DNA of 64,000 nucleotides from Gemmataceae bacterium. Its GTDB lineage: Bacteria; Planctomycetota; Planctomycetia; Gemmatales; Gemmataceae. The stretch is taken from NCBI GenBank assembly GCA_028288765.1, contig JAQGHQ010000257.1, positions 1 to 64,000 on the forward strand. Direction: 5' to 3'. Position 1 is the first letter of the stretch, and each line of letters opens with the position of its first letter. The notes beneath the pieces were generated by a model. It had not been told where the DNA came from. It saw only the letters and a program-made list of their open reading frames with translations, and ran no database searches. The position numbers and the translations under genes are program-made. Shown piece by piece: positions 1 to 8,001 of this stretch.

Positions 1-189
1 GGACGTGGGACGTGGCCGAGATCCTGAGGTGGTCCCGGTGGCGGCAGGAGCGGAACCGCCGGGCCTTCGTCAGCCACCGAAAGCGTCGGCTCGCCGCCTT
101 GCTACTCTTCCCAAGTAAGTGGGAAAACAGACTGCGCTGTAGTACTAGGCGGTTCTGATTCAAGAAGGTGTTGCTGGATGAAAGACATC

Positions 190-1548
190 TTACTTCCCTC
201 GGACCCGCTTCACTTGTTTCGTCACTTCCTCGACGATCAGGTCTTCCACCTTCGACCCCCAGACCGACGGGAGGCCGTAGTAGATCATGGCCGTGGCCCC
301 CTCGTACCCTCCTTCCTTGAGAACCCGGGCCGACGGGATATACGCCATGACGTCGTTCGCGTATCCCATGACCCACAGGTTCGGCCCGAGTTCCTTCTTG
401 AGCCGCAGGGAGTAATCGACGACCACCTCGCCGCCGAGCGTCACGAGGGTCAGCTCCTTGCCGAGCTGCCACGACTGGACCGGATACGGGTACGCGGCCG
501 GAAGGTCTTCGCCGCCGTCGAGCTTCTTGAGGAGCATCCTCGCGCGGGCCGCAATGTACTTGTTCTCGCTCGTCGTTTCCTTGAAAAGGGCCTCGCGGCC
601 GGGTACGTCCTTGAGAGGCAAGTCGATCTCGCTGTAAGTCGCCGAAGCCTGCGGGGGCACGGCTGCCATCGGCTTCACGAGGACCGTCTCGACGGCGTCG
701 GCCAGCTGCTTGCCGTAGTCCTTCGCCCGGTCGACCGTCCGGCGGGGCAGGGGGTTCTGGTCGGCCCCGCAGCCGGCGAAGAACATCGCCACCGCGCCGG
801 GGTGGAGCTTCTCCAGCTCGATCATCGCGAACCCCGGGTAGTCCCCGCACCACTTCTGGTAGCTCAGCACGGTGGCGTGACACGCATACCCGAAGACGAC
901 GCCCTTGAGGGTGCCCCTGGGATCGTGTGCGGCGAGGACCGGCACGGCGTGATCGACCGGCCCCTTGAGTACGCCCTTTTCCCGCAAGACCGGGACGTCG
1001 GGTTCCTTGTTTTCCCGCCGGTTGACCGCGAACCCGGCTGTCCCGGTCGCCCACGAAAGGGTCGCCGGTTCGAGCCGGCCGGCCGCCTCGTCCACCGCCT
1101 TGAGGATCAGGCCGGGAAGGGCGTCCGTGTACTCGTCCACCCGCCGGCCATTTTCGGCATCAAGGAAGTACATCGCCCGCAGATTCTTCCCGACCACCGG
1201 GCCGCAGTGGGTGTGCGAAACCGACAGGGCGACGGCCGCTCGCGGCAGCTGGTACTTGTCCTGAATCCGCTTGCAAATCTCCCGGGAGGTGGCGCGGTCG
1301 ACCCCGACGAGGTCGAGCGTGACCAGGACGAGCCTGTGCCCGTCCGCGGCCTGGAGGACCGCCGCCTTCGCCCACAGGTCGGTTTCTTTCTCGTCCGCGG
1401 GGGCCGTGCGGGAGGCATACCCGGACATCCACATCGGCTGTCCCGGGGTGATGCTCACCTTCCCGAACCCCGCTTTCCACGCGGGCTCCCGGGCGACCAG
1501 GGGCGGGGCGAGTGTCAGACCGATGGCGGCGAGGAGCAAGCGGATCAT
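190..1548 (-). CDS. Neutral/alkaline non-lysosomal ceramidase-type hydrolase, secreted
   Basis: The 452-residue protein begins with a signal peptide (MIRLLLAAIGLTLAPPLVA) and continues straight into the N-terminal catalytic domain of the neutral ceramidase family. Visible family features are the early VSITPG segment, the SVSHTHCGP motif near residue 110 and a Gly/Cys-rich FFAGCGADQNP segment. Characterised ceramidases are about 650-750 residues and carry an extra C-terminal domain that is absent here, as in many planctomycete homologues annotated only by the N-terminal domain. It probably hydrolyses an amide or ester bond of an exported or periplasmic substrate; ceramide itself is unproven. 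It is a single gene with no co-oriented neighbour. Confidence 0.8.
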   Translation of the reverse strand: MIRLLLAAIGLTLAPPLVAREPAWKAGFGKVSITPGQPMWMSGYASRTAPADEKETDLWAKAAVLQAADGHRLVLVTLDLVGVDRATSREICKRIQDKYQLPRAAVALSVSHTHCGPVVGKNLRAMYFLDAENGRRVDEYTDALPGLILKAVDEAAGRLEPATLSWATGTAGFAVNRRENKEPDVPVLREKGVLKGPVDHAVPVLAAHDPRGTLKGVVFGYACHATVLSYQKWCGDYPGFAMIELEKLHPGAVAMFFAGCGADQNPLPRRTVDRAKDYGKQLADAVETVLVKPMAAVPPQASATYSEIDLPLKDVPGREALFKETTSENKYIAARARMLLKKLDGGEDLPAAYPYPVQSWQLGKELTLVTLGGEVVVDYSLRLKKELGPNLWVMGYANDVMAYIPSARVLKEGGYEGATAMIYYGLPSVWGSKVEDLIVEEVTKQVKRVRGK

Positions 1549-1643
1549 GATGAGGGTGTGAGGTGGTGTGGATGGTAAGGTTGTGGGCTCGTGTCCCGAT
1601 GCTACGTCGGGACGAGCGGTCGTGCAACTACCAGCCGGCCGTA

Positions 1644-1768
1644 GCAGGGTCTTTCAAAGTAGTCCGCTCGCTCCGCGAGCGATCGTTTCTGAGCGGTTGG
1701 GGACGAAGAAACCACCGCTCGCGGAGCGAGCGGACTACTTTCCAAACCGGACTTTGAAAGACCCTGCC
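1644..1768. repeat. Nested inverted repeat in the gap before the thioredoxin gene
   Basis: In the 359-base space between the ceramidase-like gene and the thioredoxin gene, an outer pair of arms (1644-1660 with 1752-1768, agcagggtctttcaaag type) encloses a perfect inner pair of 25 bases (1657-1681 with 1716-1740, core gtccgctcgctccgcgag). The inner arms are themselves partly self-complementary (gctcgctccgcgagc). It looks like a small mobile or REP-like palindromic element; no protein is encoded in it. Confidence 0.8.
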
Positions 1769-1907
1769 GGCCGTGGCGGGCTTGTCGGGCATGGGTCCGG
1801 CGAGACGTCGGGTGTCTGTTCACTCCACTCTTGAGGAGTTGTGCCGAGTCCGCCGGGAGCTCAAAATATGAGAGGTCACACTCGGGTGCCGTTCGGAGGG
1901 CCGGATC

Positions 1908-2216
1908 ATGATCCTCGAAGAGTACAACTTCAAGCGCGAAGTCCTGGACGACCCGGGGTCCGTGCTTGTCGATTTCTGGGCGGAGTGGTGTGGGCCATGC
2001 CAGGCGATGAACTCCGTCCTGAACGAACTCGAGGCCGAGTTCAAAATCTGTAAGGTCAATATCGACACCAACAAACCCCTCGCGAAGAGGTTCCAGGTCT
2101 CCGTCGTCCCGACGCTGCTGATCTTCCAGAACGGCAAGATCGTTAAACGGTACGAAGGGGTCACCCCGGCTCAAACCTTGCGGGCCGACGTCGCCGCGAT
2201 CGCCGTTCACGTATGA
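1908..2216 (+). CDS. Thioredoxin
   Basis: A 102-residue single-domain thioredoxin. The redox motif WCGPC lies at residues 27-31, preceded by VDFWAEW, and the cis-proline motif VVPT is at about residues 66-69, so both signature elements are intact. There is no signal peptide, so it is predicted cytoplasmic and to reduce protein disulfides, normally with thioredoxin reductase (not in this window). A GGAG sequence precedes the chosen ATG. The stop codon overlaps by ten bases the end of the convergent helix-turn-helix gene. Length and motifs fit the family well; the particular partner proteins are unknown. Confidence 0.95.
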   Translation: MILEEYNFKREVLDDPGSVLVDFWAEWCGPCQAMNSVLNELEAEFKICKVNIDTNKPLAKRFQVSVVPTLLIFQNGKIVKRYEGVTPAQTLRADVAAIAVHV

Positions 2217-3388
2217 TCGACCCGCGGATCAAAGGCGACGCGCCGCAACCCGGCCTGGTAGGCCGTCTGCGGGCCAGTGTCGGGTGGTTCGCCCGTCCCG
2301 TCGCGAGGAGACCGGTCCTTGTTAGGGCCGGCTATGGCGGCCGCCGCCGTCGAGCCAAACCCGGCCGGCACAGCCGGCCCTACTCGTCCGGCCGGCGACC
2401 GCGGGTCGCGCTGGCAGTGTTTGTCAGTATCTGGCAGCCCTCGGGCCGATTTTCTCGCTCGTAGCCAGGGCGGATAAAAGCGGCAGGCGGATGACCACCG
2501 GGGGTCGACCCGCCCGCCTTTCGGCTTGTCCGTTTCCAAGACCCGATGCCCGGGTTCGACTGGCCCCGGGCGATCGGGGGGTGGCGAATGGCCCGGGGAC
2601 GGGCGAACGCTCGCGGTCCGGTGCCCCGTGGCAGAGTTTGTCAGTGTTTGGCAGTCTTCGGGCCGCTTTTCCGGTCGCTGACCAGCTGGCGGCGGCTCCT
2701 CGTCCCCGCCTACCGGGTGCGGCGACACCTCCGGCTGGTCCGCCAGGGCAGCGGACGCGCGGGCCGGCTCGTCCGCTGCTCGGGGGCTGGCCGGCGGGAC
2801 CGGGTCGGGCACGCCCGTGCTTCCCGGCGCGGGCGCCGATGCCCCGGAGCTGGGCTGCCAGGAAGATGCGGGCGGGGTGTGGAATGGCATACCCGGTGCG
2901 GGGCCGCTGGCTCCGGGCCCATCCGGTCGACCGCCGTTCGGGCCGGTGTCGGGGCCGCCGGGCCCGGGGTCGTCCTCGTCCGGGTCGTCCTCCGGGGGTG
3001 GCGGGTACTCCCCGAACTTGGCCTTGTGCTTCGCGATCCGCTCTAACCCGGTCACCCGATCCTCGAGCTCGACCTGCTCCCGCATCTTCAGGGTCAGGTC
3101 GACCACCGCCTTGGCCGCCTTGAACCCGACGTGCGGGTTCGGGTGCCGGACCAGCTGGGTCAGCTGGAAGCAGGCGTCGGTCAGCCCGGTGGTGAGCATC
3201 CCGTAGGCCGGGGAGAGGGCGGCCGCCTGGGTCGCGCTGAGGCGGTCCCGGAAGGTCGGGTTGGCGAGCCGGCGGAAGACGGTCCGCTCGCTGACTTTGG
3301 CGACCCGGGCGGCGTCGGGGATGGTGTCCCCGCGGGCCAGGCAGCGGATCAGGACCTCGTCCGCGTATTCCTTGCTCGGGGTGGGCAT
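2207..3388 (-). CDS. Helix-turn-helix protein with low-complexity, repeat-containing C-terminal half
   Basis: The frame is open upstream to 3553, but a sigma70-like promoter (TTGCAC-17-TACTAT) lies inside that extension, so the start is placed at the ATG at 3388 (393 residues, MPTPSKEYADEVL). Residues 1-60 form a resolvase/phage-like helix-turn-helix (DTIPDAARVAKVSERTVFRR), followed by a helical region of about 70 residues. From about residue 125 onward the protein is Pro/Gly/Asp-rich and poorly conserved in character. It resembles terminase-small-subunit-like or HTH proteins that are multi-copy in Gemmata-type genomes, but the function is not known. The 3' half contains a duplicated DNA segment read in two different frames, so the C terminus may have been remodelled. 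Confidence 0.6.
   Translation of the reverse strand: MPTPSKEYADEVLIRCLARGDTIPDAARVAKVSERTVFRRLANPTFRDRLSATQAAALSPAYGMLTTGLTDACFQLTQLVRHPNPHVGFKAAKAVVDLTLKMREQVELEDRVTGLERIAKHKAKFGEYPPPPEDDPDEDDPGPGGPDTGPNGGRPDGPGASGPAPGMPFHTPPASSWQPSSGASAPAPGSTGVPDPVPPASPRAADEPARASAALADQPEVSPHPVGGDEEPPPAGQRPEKRPEDCQTLTNSATGHRTASVRPSPGHSPPPDRPGPVEPGHRVLETDKPKGGRVDPRWSSACRFYPPWLRARKSARGLPDTDKHCQRDPRSPAGRVGPAVPAGFGSTAAAAIAGPNKDRSPRDGTGEPPDTGPQTAYQAGLRRVAFDPRVDHT
2411..2671. repeat. Two degenerate 44-base direct repeats inside the 3' half of the HTH gene
   Basis: Copies at 2411-2454 and 2628-2671 share the pattern tggcagNgtttgtcagt followed by tggcag and tcgggccg; I count 37 of 44 identical positions. Read on the minus strand the upstream copy gives KRPEDCQTLTNS, whereas the other copy falls in a different frame of the same ORF (KSARGLPDTDKHC) and would match the first only if the frame were shifted. 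Confidence 0.7.
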
Positions 3389-3456
3389 GGGGCCCTCCGG
3401 GTGGTGGGGGGTGTCGGGCGCGGCGGGCCGACCGGCGAAACGGCCAAACAAGATGT

Positions 3457-3485
3457 ATAGTAATGCAAGGCCATTTGTAGTGCAA
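3457..3485 (-). promoter_or_regulatory. Sigma70-type promoter for the HTH gene
   Basis: On the minus strand TTGCAC (3485-3480) is followed after exactly 17 bases by TACTAT (3462-3457) in a locally AT-richer stretch. Transcription would start near 3450, about 60 bases before the ATG at 3388. Its position rules against the longer ORF start at 3553. Confidence 0.6.
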
Positions 3486-3859
3486 TACAGAGATGCGGAG
3501 GATTTCTCGGCCGGGGGTGTGGGCCGCTCGCCCCGCGGGCGGGGCGCCGGCATGTCGGAAAGGCGGTCGGTGTCGCCGCCCCGGTACGGGACCGCGCGCC
3601 CCGCCCGCGGGCGACACGGAAACCCCTGGGCGGCGGGCGATCGAGGTCAACCACCTCGCCCGCGGCTGCTCCCGGGGTAACGGGCTGTCGACGCCGTGAT
3701 GCGGGGAGGGAGCGATTGGCGCGGCGAGCGAGAAGTCTCGGAAGACTCGTTACCCCGGGCCGCCGGTCGGGTACACTTGAGCCGTACTGGCCGCGGTGAC
3801 TCCTGCCCGGGAACTGTCGACCCTCCGCCCTGTTCGCAAATCCGCACGATAGGGATTCG
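3486..3859. other. Divergent intergenic region
   Basis: About 370 bases separate the divergent HTH gene and DUF1592 gene starts. I see only short dyads (for example agtctcggaagact near 3734) and no convincing ORF, RNA or strong promoter for the rightward gene. Confidence 0.4.
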
Positions 3860-6800
3860 ATGTCCGAACACGTTCGCACTCGCGTTGCCCTTCCGGCCAT
3901 CGCCCTGTGCCTCACCAGTGTGGGCGTGTGGGGTGCGATGACCGGGCCGGGCCCGAATGGCACGACCGCACGCGGCGCGGAGGACACGAAAGCCCCGCCC
4001 GCCGCCAAGCCGGCGCCGCCCGCCGACCCGCTCGAACAGCGATTCGCGGCCAGGGTGCAGCCGTTCCTCGAACGCTATTGCTTCTCGTGCCACGGGCCGA
4101 AAAAGCAGTCCGCCGGGCTCGACCTCAGCCGGGACACGACCGCGGCCGCCATTGCGAAGAACGCACAGCACTGGGAAGTCGTGCTCGATCGCCTCGGCGC
4201 GAAAGAGATGCCGCCCGAAGACGCGAAGCGCCAGCCGGAGCCTGATGAGCGGGCCGCGGTGGTCGAGTGGCTCCGGGAACTGCGCGACCGGGAAGCCGAG
4301 CGGAACGCCGGCGACCCGGGCCCGGTGCTCGCCCGCCGGCTGAGCACCGCCGAGTACGACAACACGGTCCGCGACCTGACGGGCGTCGACATCCGGCCGA
4401 CGCGCGAGTTCCCGGTCGACCCCGCCAACCAGGCCGGGTTCGACAACTCGGGCGAATCACTCGCCATGTCCCCCGCGCTGCTCAAAAAGTACCTGGCCGC
4501 GGCCCGACTGGTCGCCGACCACGTCGTCCTGAAACCGGACGGGTTCGTGTTCGCCCCCCACCCGGCGGTGACCGACACCGACCGCGACAAGTACTGCGTC
4601 CGCCGGATCGTTGACTTCTACCAGCGGCATCAGGTGGACTATGCCGACTACTTCCTGGCCGCCTGGAAGTTCCGGCACCGCGACCCGCTCGGCCGGTCCG
4701 GCGTCGAACTGGGCCGGTTCGCGACCGAGATGGGGCTGAGCCCGAAATATCTGGCGCTGGTCTGGTCGGTCCTGAACGAGACCGAGATGGACGCGGGGCC
4801 TCTGGCCGCCGTCCGGAAGATGTGGGCCGAGTTGCCGCCACCCGATCCGGCGAAGCCCGACGCCGCCCGGCCCGCTTGCCAGCGGATGCGCGACCTCGTC
4901 GTCCTGCTCCGGCGACAGCTCAAGCCCTCCGCCCCCCAACTCCAGGTCAACGGGATTTCCGCCGGCAGCCAGCCGTTCGTCCTGTGGCGAAACCGGCAAC
5001 TGGCGGGCAAGCACCGCAGTTATTCGGGGGAGCCCGTCGCCGACCTCCGCAAGCTGGCCGATCAGCTCAAAGGCGCCGACGCCGGCCTGGCGAAGCTGTT
5101 CGCGGTGGAGAACCCCGACGCCGAGGCCGGACGCCGGCTGCGGGCATCCTTCGAGCGGTTCTGTGCGGCGTTCCCCGGGGCCTTCTTCGTGTCCGACCGG
5201 GGGCCGTACTTCAACCCGAACGCGGCCGGTCAGGGTCGGCTCCTCACGGCCGGGTTCCATCTCATGCAGGGGTTCTTCCGCGACGACGGGCCGCTGGGCG
5301 AACTGATCCTCGACGAGCGGGAGAAGCGCGAGCTCGACGCGCTGTGGGACGAGCTGAATTTCGTCACCCTGGTACCGGTGCGGCAGTACAAGGACTTCAT
5401 CTTCTTCGAGCGGGCCGAGCCCCCAAGGTTCATGCGCGAGGCCGAGTTCGACTTCGCCCGGTCCGAGGACAAGGACGCGACCTCCGAAGCAAAGATGAAT
5501 CGGCTGGCCGAAGCCTATCTCGCGAAGGCGAAGAAGCAGAAGGCCGGTGAGGAGGCTCTGGGGGCGATCAAGACCTATTTCGCGACCATCTCGGCGGACA
5601 TCCGCGGGGTCGAGCGGGGTCGGCTGGCCGCCGAACCGGGCCACCTGGACGCCCTCGTGAATTTCGCCGGGCGGGCGTACCGCCGGCCCCTGTCGGCCGC
5701 CGAACGCGACGACCTGCTCGCCTTCTACCGCGCACTCCGACAGAAGGACGGCCTCGGGCACGAGGACGCGCTTCGCGACGCGATCGTCTCGGTGCTGATG
5801 TCGCCCCACTTCTGCTACCGGTTCGATCTCGCGGAGCCGGGCCGGGGCGTCCGGCCGTTGTCGGATTACGCGCTGGCGAGCCGGTTGAGCTACTTCCTCT
5901 GGTCGAGTATGCCCGACGCCGAGTTGCTGGCCCACGCCGCCGCGGGCGATCTGCACCGGTCCGACGTGCTGACCGCGCAGACGCGGCGGATGCTCCGCGA
6001 CTCGCGGGTGCGCGGGCTGGCGACCGAGTTCGGGGGGAACTGGCTCGACTTCCGCCGCTTCGAGGAGCACAACAGCGTCGACCGCGACCGGTTCCCGGGG
6101 TTCACGAACGAGCTCCGGCAGGCGATGTTCGAGGAGCCGGTCCGCTACCTCGTCGACGTGGCCCAGGGGAACCGGCCGGTGCTCGACCTGCTTTACGGGC
6201 CCGACACGTTCGTGAACCGGCCGCTGGCGAAGCACTACGGGATGCCCGACCCGCCGGCCGGGCCGGATGCGTGGGTTCACGTAGAAGATGCGCAGCGGTA
6301 CGGCCGCGGCGGCCTGTTGCCGATGGCGGTGTTCCTGACCAAGAACGCGCCGGGGCTTCGGACGAGCCCGGTCAAGCGCGGCTACTGGGTCGTCCGGCGG
6401 CTGCTCGGCGAGCAGATCCCCCCGCCGCCGCCCACCGTCCCGGAACTGCCGAAGGACGAGGCGAACCTGGGGGAGCTGACGCTGCCGCAAGTCCTTGCGC
6501 GGCACCGCCAGGACCGGAGCTGCGCGGGCTGTCACAACCGCTTCGATTCCGTGGGCCTGGTCTTTGAGGGATTCGGCCCGGTCGGCGAACGCCGCACGAA
6601 GGACCTGGGAGGACGCCCGGTCGGGACCGGTGCGACCTTCCCCGACGGAACGGATCGGGACGGAATCAACGGGCTGCGCGAGTACTTGCGGGAGAAACGG
6701 CAGGCCGAGTATGTCGATAACCTGTGTCGTAAGCTATTCTCGTACGCTCTGGGGCGGAGCCTGCTGCTCTCGGACAGGAAAGCTCTCGACGCGATGCGGA

Positions 6801-6904
6801 CCAAGCTGACGGTCGACGGATATGCGTTCGGCAGCCTGGTCGAGTCGATCGTCGCGAGCCCGCAGTTTCTGAACAAGAGAGGGCGGGACGACCCGCGAGA
6901 GTAG
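3860..6904 (+). CDS. DUF1592-family cytochrome-like protein (PSCyt1/DUF1587/DUF1595/DUF1592/DUF1588/DUF1585)
   Basis: A 1014-residue exported protein with an N-terminal hydrophobic segment. The Planctomycete cytochrome C motif CFSCHG starts at residue 74 and is followed by the MPPED segment. DUF1587 follows (RRLSTAEYDNTVRDLTG, about residue 155), then DUF1595 (RAYRRPLSAAERDDL), DUF1592 (SYFLWSSMPDAELL), DUF1588 with a second CxxCH (CAGCHNRFDSVG, Cys888) and DUF1585 at the C terminus. The two CxxCH motifs suggest covalent haem, but electron transfer is inferred. In planctomycetes this family is normally encoded directly next to a DUF1552 gene; here the partner lies 1.1 kb downstream, separated by REP-like repeats and a transposase relic. 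The substrate is unknown. Confidence 0.92.
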   Translation: MSEHVRTRVALPAIALCLTSVGVWGAMTGPGPNGTTARGAEDTKAPPAAKPAPPADPLEQRFAARVQPFLERYCFSCHGPKKQSAGLDLSRDTTAAAIAKNAQHWEVVLDRLGAKEMPPEDAKRQPEPDERAAVVEWLRELRDREAERNAGDPGPVLARRLSTAEYDNTVRDLTGVDIRPTREFPVDPANQAGFDNSGESLAMSPALLKKYLAAARLVADHVVLKPDGFVFAPHPAVTDTDRDKYCVRRIVDFYQRHQVDYADYFLAAWKFRHRDPLGRSGVELGRFATEMGLSPKYLALVWSVLNETEMDAGPLAAVRKMWAELPPPDPAKPDAARPACQRMRDLVVLLRRQLKPSAPQLQVNGISAGSQPFVLWRNRQLAGKHRSYSGEPVADLRKLADQLKGADAGLAKLFAVENPDAEAGRRLRASFERFCAAFPGAFFVSDRGPYFNPNAAGQGRLLTAGFHLMQGFFRDDGPLGELILDEREKRELDALWDELNFVTLVPVRQYKDFIFFERAEPPRFMREAEFDFARSEDKDATSEAKMNRLAEAYLAKAKKQKAGEEALGAIKTYFATISADIRGVERGRLAAEPGHLDALVNFAGRAYRRPLSAAERDDLLAFYRALRQKDGLGHEDALRDAIVSVLMSPHFCYRFDLAEPGRGVRPLSDYALASRLSYFLWSSMPDAELLAHAAAGDLHRSDVLTAQTRRMLRDSRVRGLATEFGGNWLDFRRFEEHNSVDRDRFPGFTNELRQAMFEEPVRYLVDVAQGNRPVLDLLYGPDTFVNRPLAKHYGMPDPPAGPDAWVHVEDAQRYGRGGLLPMAVFLTKNAPGLRTSPVKRGYWVVRRLLGEQIPPPPPTVPELPKDEANLGELTLPQVLARHRQDRSCAGCHNRFDSVGLVFEGFGPVGERRTKDLGGRPVGTGATFPDGTDRDGINGLREYLREKRQAEYVDNLCRKLFSYALGRSLLLSDRKALDAMRTKLTVDGYAFGSLVESIVASPQFLNKRGRDDPRE

Positions 6905-6953
6905 GTGACACGAATCGAGTAGTACGGTCGGCTGGTTCGGGGGCGGGTCTCTG

Positions 6954-7280
6954 GCGGCACAGCCGAGCCGTCTGGCTCGGTCGGGGTAGGTGCCGCGAGC
7001 CGAGCGGCACAGCTAGTCCGGCTCGGCTCGCCGGACCTACCCAGAAACTGGGCGGTTCGGCCCGGTTGGGTAGGTGCCGCGCGACCGGCGAGTGAATATC
7101 CCGGTGGCACAGACAGTCCGGCTCGGCTCGCTGGACCGATCTGGCGTCGAGCTGTTCGGCCCGGTTGGGGTAGGTGCCGCTCGGCTCGCGGCACAGCTGG
7201 TCCGGCCGGGGTACCCGCTCGCGGGTCGCGCCGGACCTACCCAGAAACTGGGCCGTCCGGCTCGGTCGGGGCGGTGCCCT
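6954..7280. repeat. REP-like tandem array upstream of the RAYT relic
   Basis: Three recognisable units begin at about 7016, 7116 and 7200, with a partial one from 6954. Each unit runs from gtccggctcggctcg through cggacctacccagaaactgg to ggttggggtaggtgccgc, and the units are separated by ggcacagc. The centre of each unit is palindromic (gtccgg...ccggac). This is the arrangement expected of REP sequences served by a RAYT transposase. Confidence 0.75.
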
Positions 7281-7333
7281 GGCAACACACAGCCGAGCCG
7301 GGCGGCTCATCGGTTTGTCGGAGACACGCGCCC

Positions 7334-7957
7334 ATGATCCGGAAGCCTGAGACGATCGCCTACTGGCGCGGACGACTGCCCCACTGGGAGGTCACCGACG
7401 GTCGATACTTCGTAACGATCCATCTCGCGGGCGCGATTCCGCAAGAGGGACAGGACCGGATCCACTCGCTCGGCTCGGCATACGACGAACTGGCCGACCA
7501 CGATCACGAGGGACGGCACCAAGTCCGGCGGCGAATCTACGCCGAGATGGAATCCTGGCTCGATCGAGCCGAGTATGTCGCACACCTTCAACGGTCGGAC
7601 GTGGCCCGCATGATCGGTGAATCGATCGAATTCCGTCATCGGCGGACCTGGAACGTGTTCGAATATGTCGTAATGCCGAGTCACGTCCATCTGTTCTTCG
7701 AGCTGCTCGGCGTCGGACTCAAAGGCAGTTTGGAACAGTTCAAACGCTGGACGGGACACTAGGCGGCGGGTCTACTGGGTCTCGGCAGAGGGCGATTCTG
7801 GCAGGACGAATGGTTCGACCACTGGTCGCGATCGGACGACGAGGATGAGAAGATCATCGATTACATCCGCCAGAACCCGGTGAAGGCGAATTTGGTGAGT
7901 CAGTACCAGGATTGGCCCCACGGTTCCTGGGGCGATACGCACTTGCGTCAGCATTAG
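7334..7957 (+). pseudogene. REP-associated tyrosine transposase (RAYT, Y1_Tnp), interrupted by one in-frame TAG
   Basis: From the ATG at 7334 the frame encodes the Y1 transposase fold. YFVTIHLAG lies near the start, the HUH-type metal-binding motif VVMPSHVHLFFEL follows at about residues 112-124, and the next segment is LEQFKRWTGH. A TAG at 7760-7762 then stops translation, but the same frame continues as AAGLLGLGRGRFWQDEWFDHW and ends with IIDYIRQNPVKANLV before a TAG at 7955. These are the usual C-terminal motifs of the family, and a Gln codon (CAG) is the likely ancestral codon, so one C-to-T change would explain the break. REP-like repeats lie on both sides. The nuclease is presumably inactive unless the stop is read through. 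Confidence 0.85.
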
Positions 7958-7963
7958 CCAAGA

Positions 7964-7979
7964 GTCCGGCGAGCCGGAC
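7964..7979. repeat. Single REP-like half-site downstream of the RAYT relic
   Basis: The palindrome gtccggcgagccggac followed by ctac matches the core of the array units on the other side of the transposase, so the relic is bracketed by its own repeat type. It lies only about 20 bases before the DUF1552 start. Confidence 0.65.
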
Positions 7980-8001
7980 CTACTCATGCATGGTGACCGA
8001 C

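Noticed and set aside
3389-3553. N-terminal extension of the HTH protein
   Set aside because: The promoter elements and the AT-rich segment lie within it, and the sequence is Pro/Arg-rich with no HTH features.
6954-7280. CRISPR-like array
   Set aside because: Only three to four degenerate, palindromic units with related rather than unique spacers, next to a RAYT relic; no cas genes.
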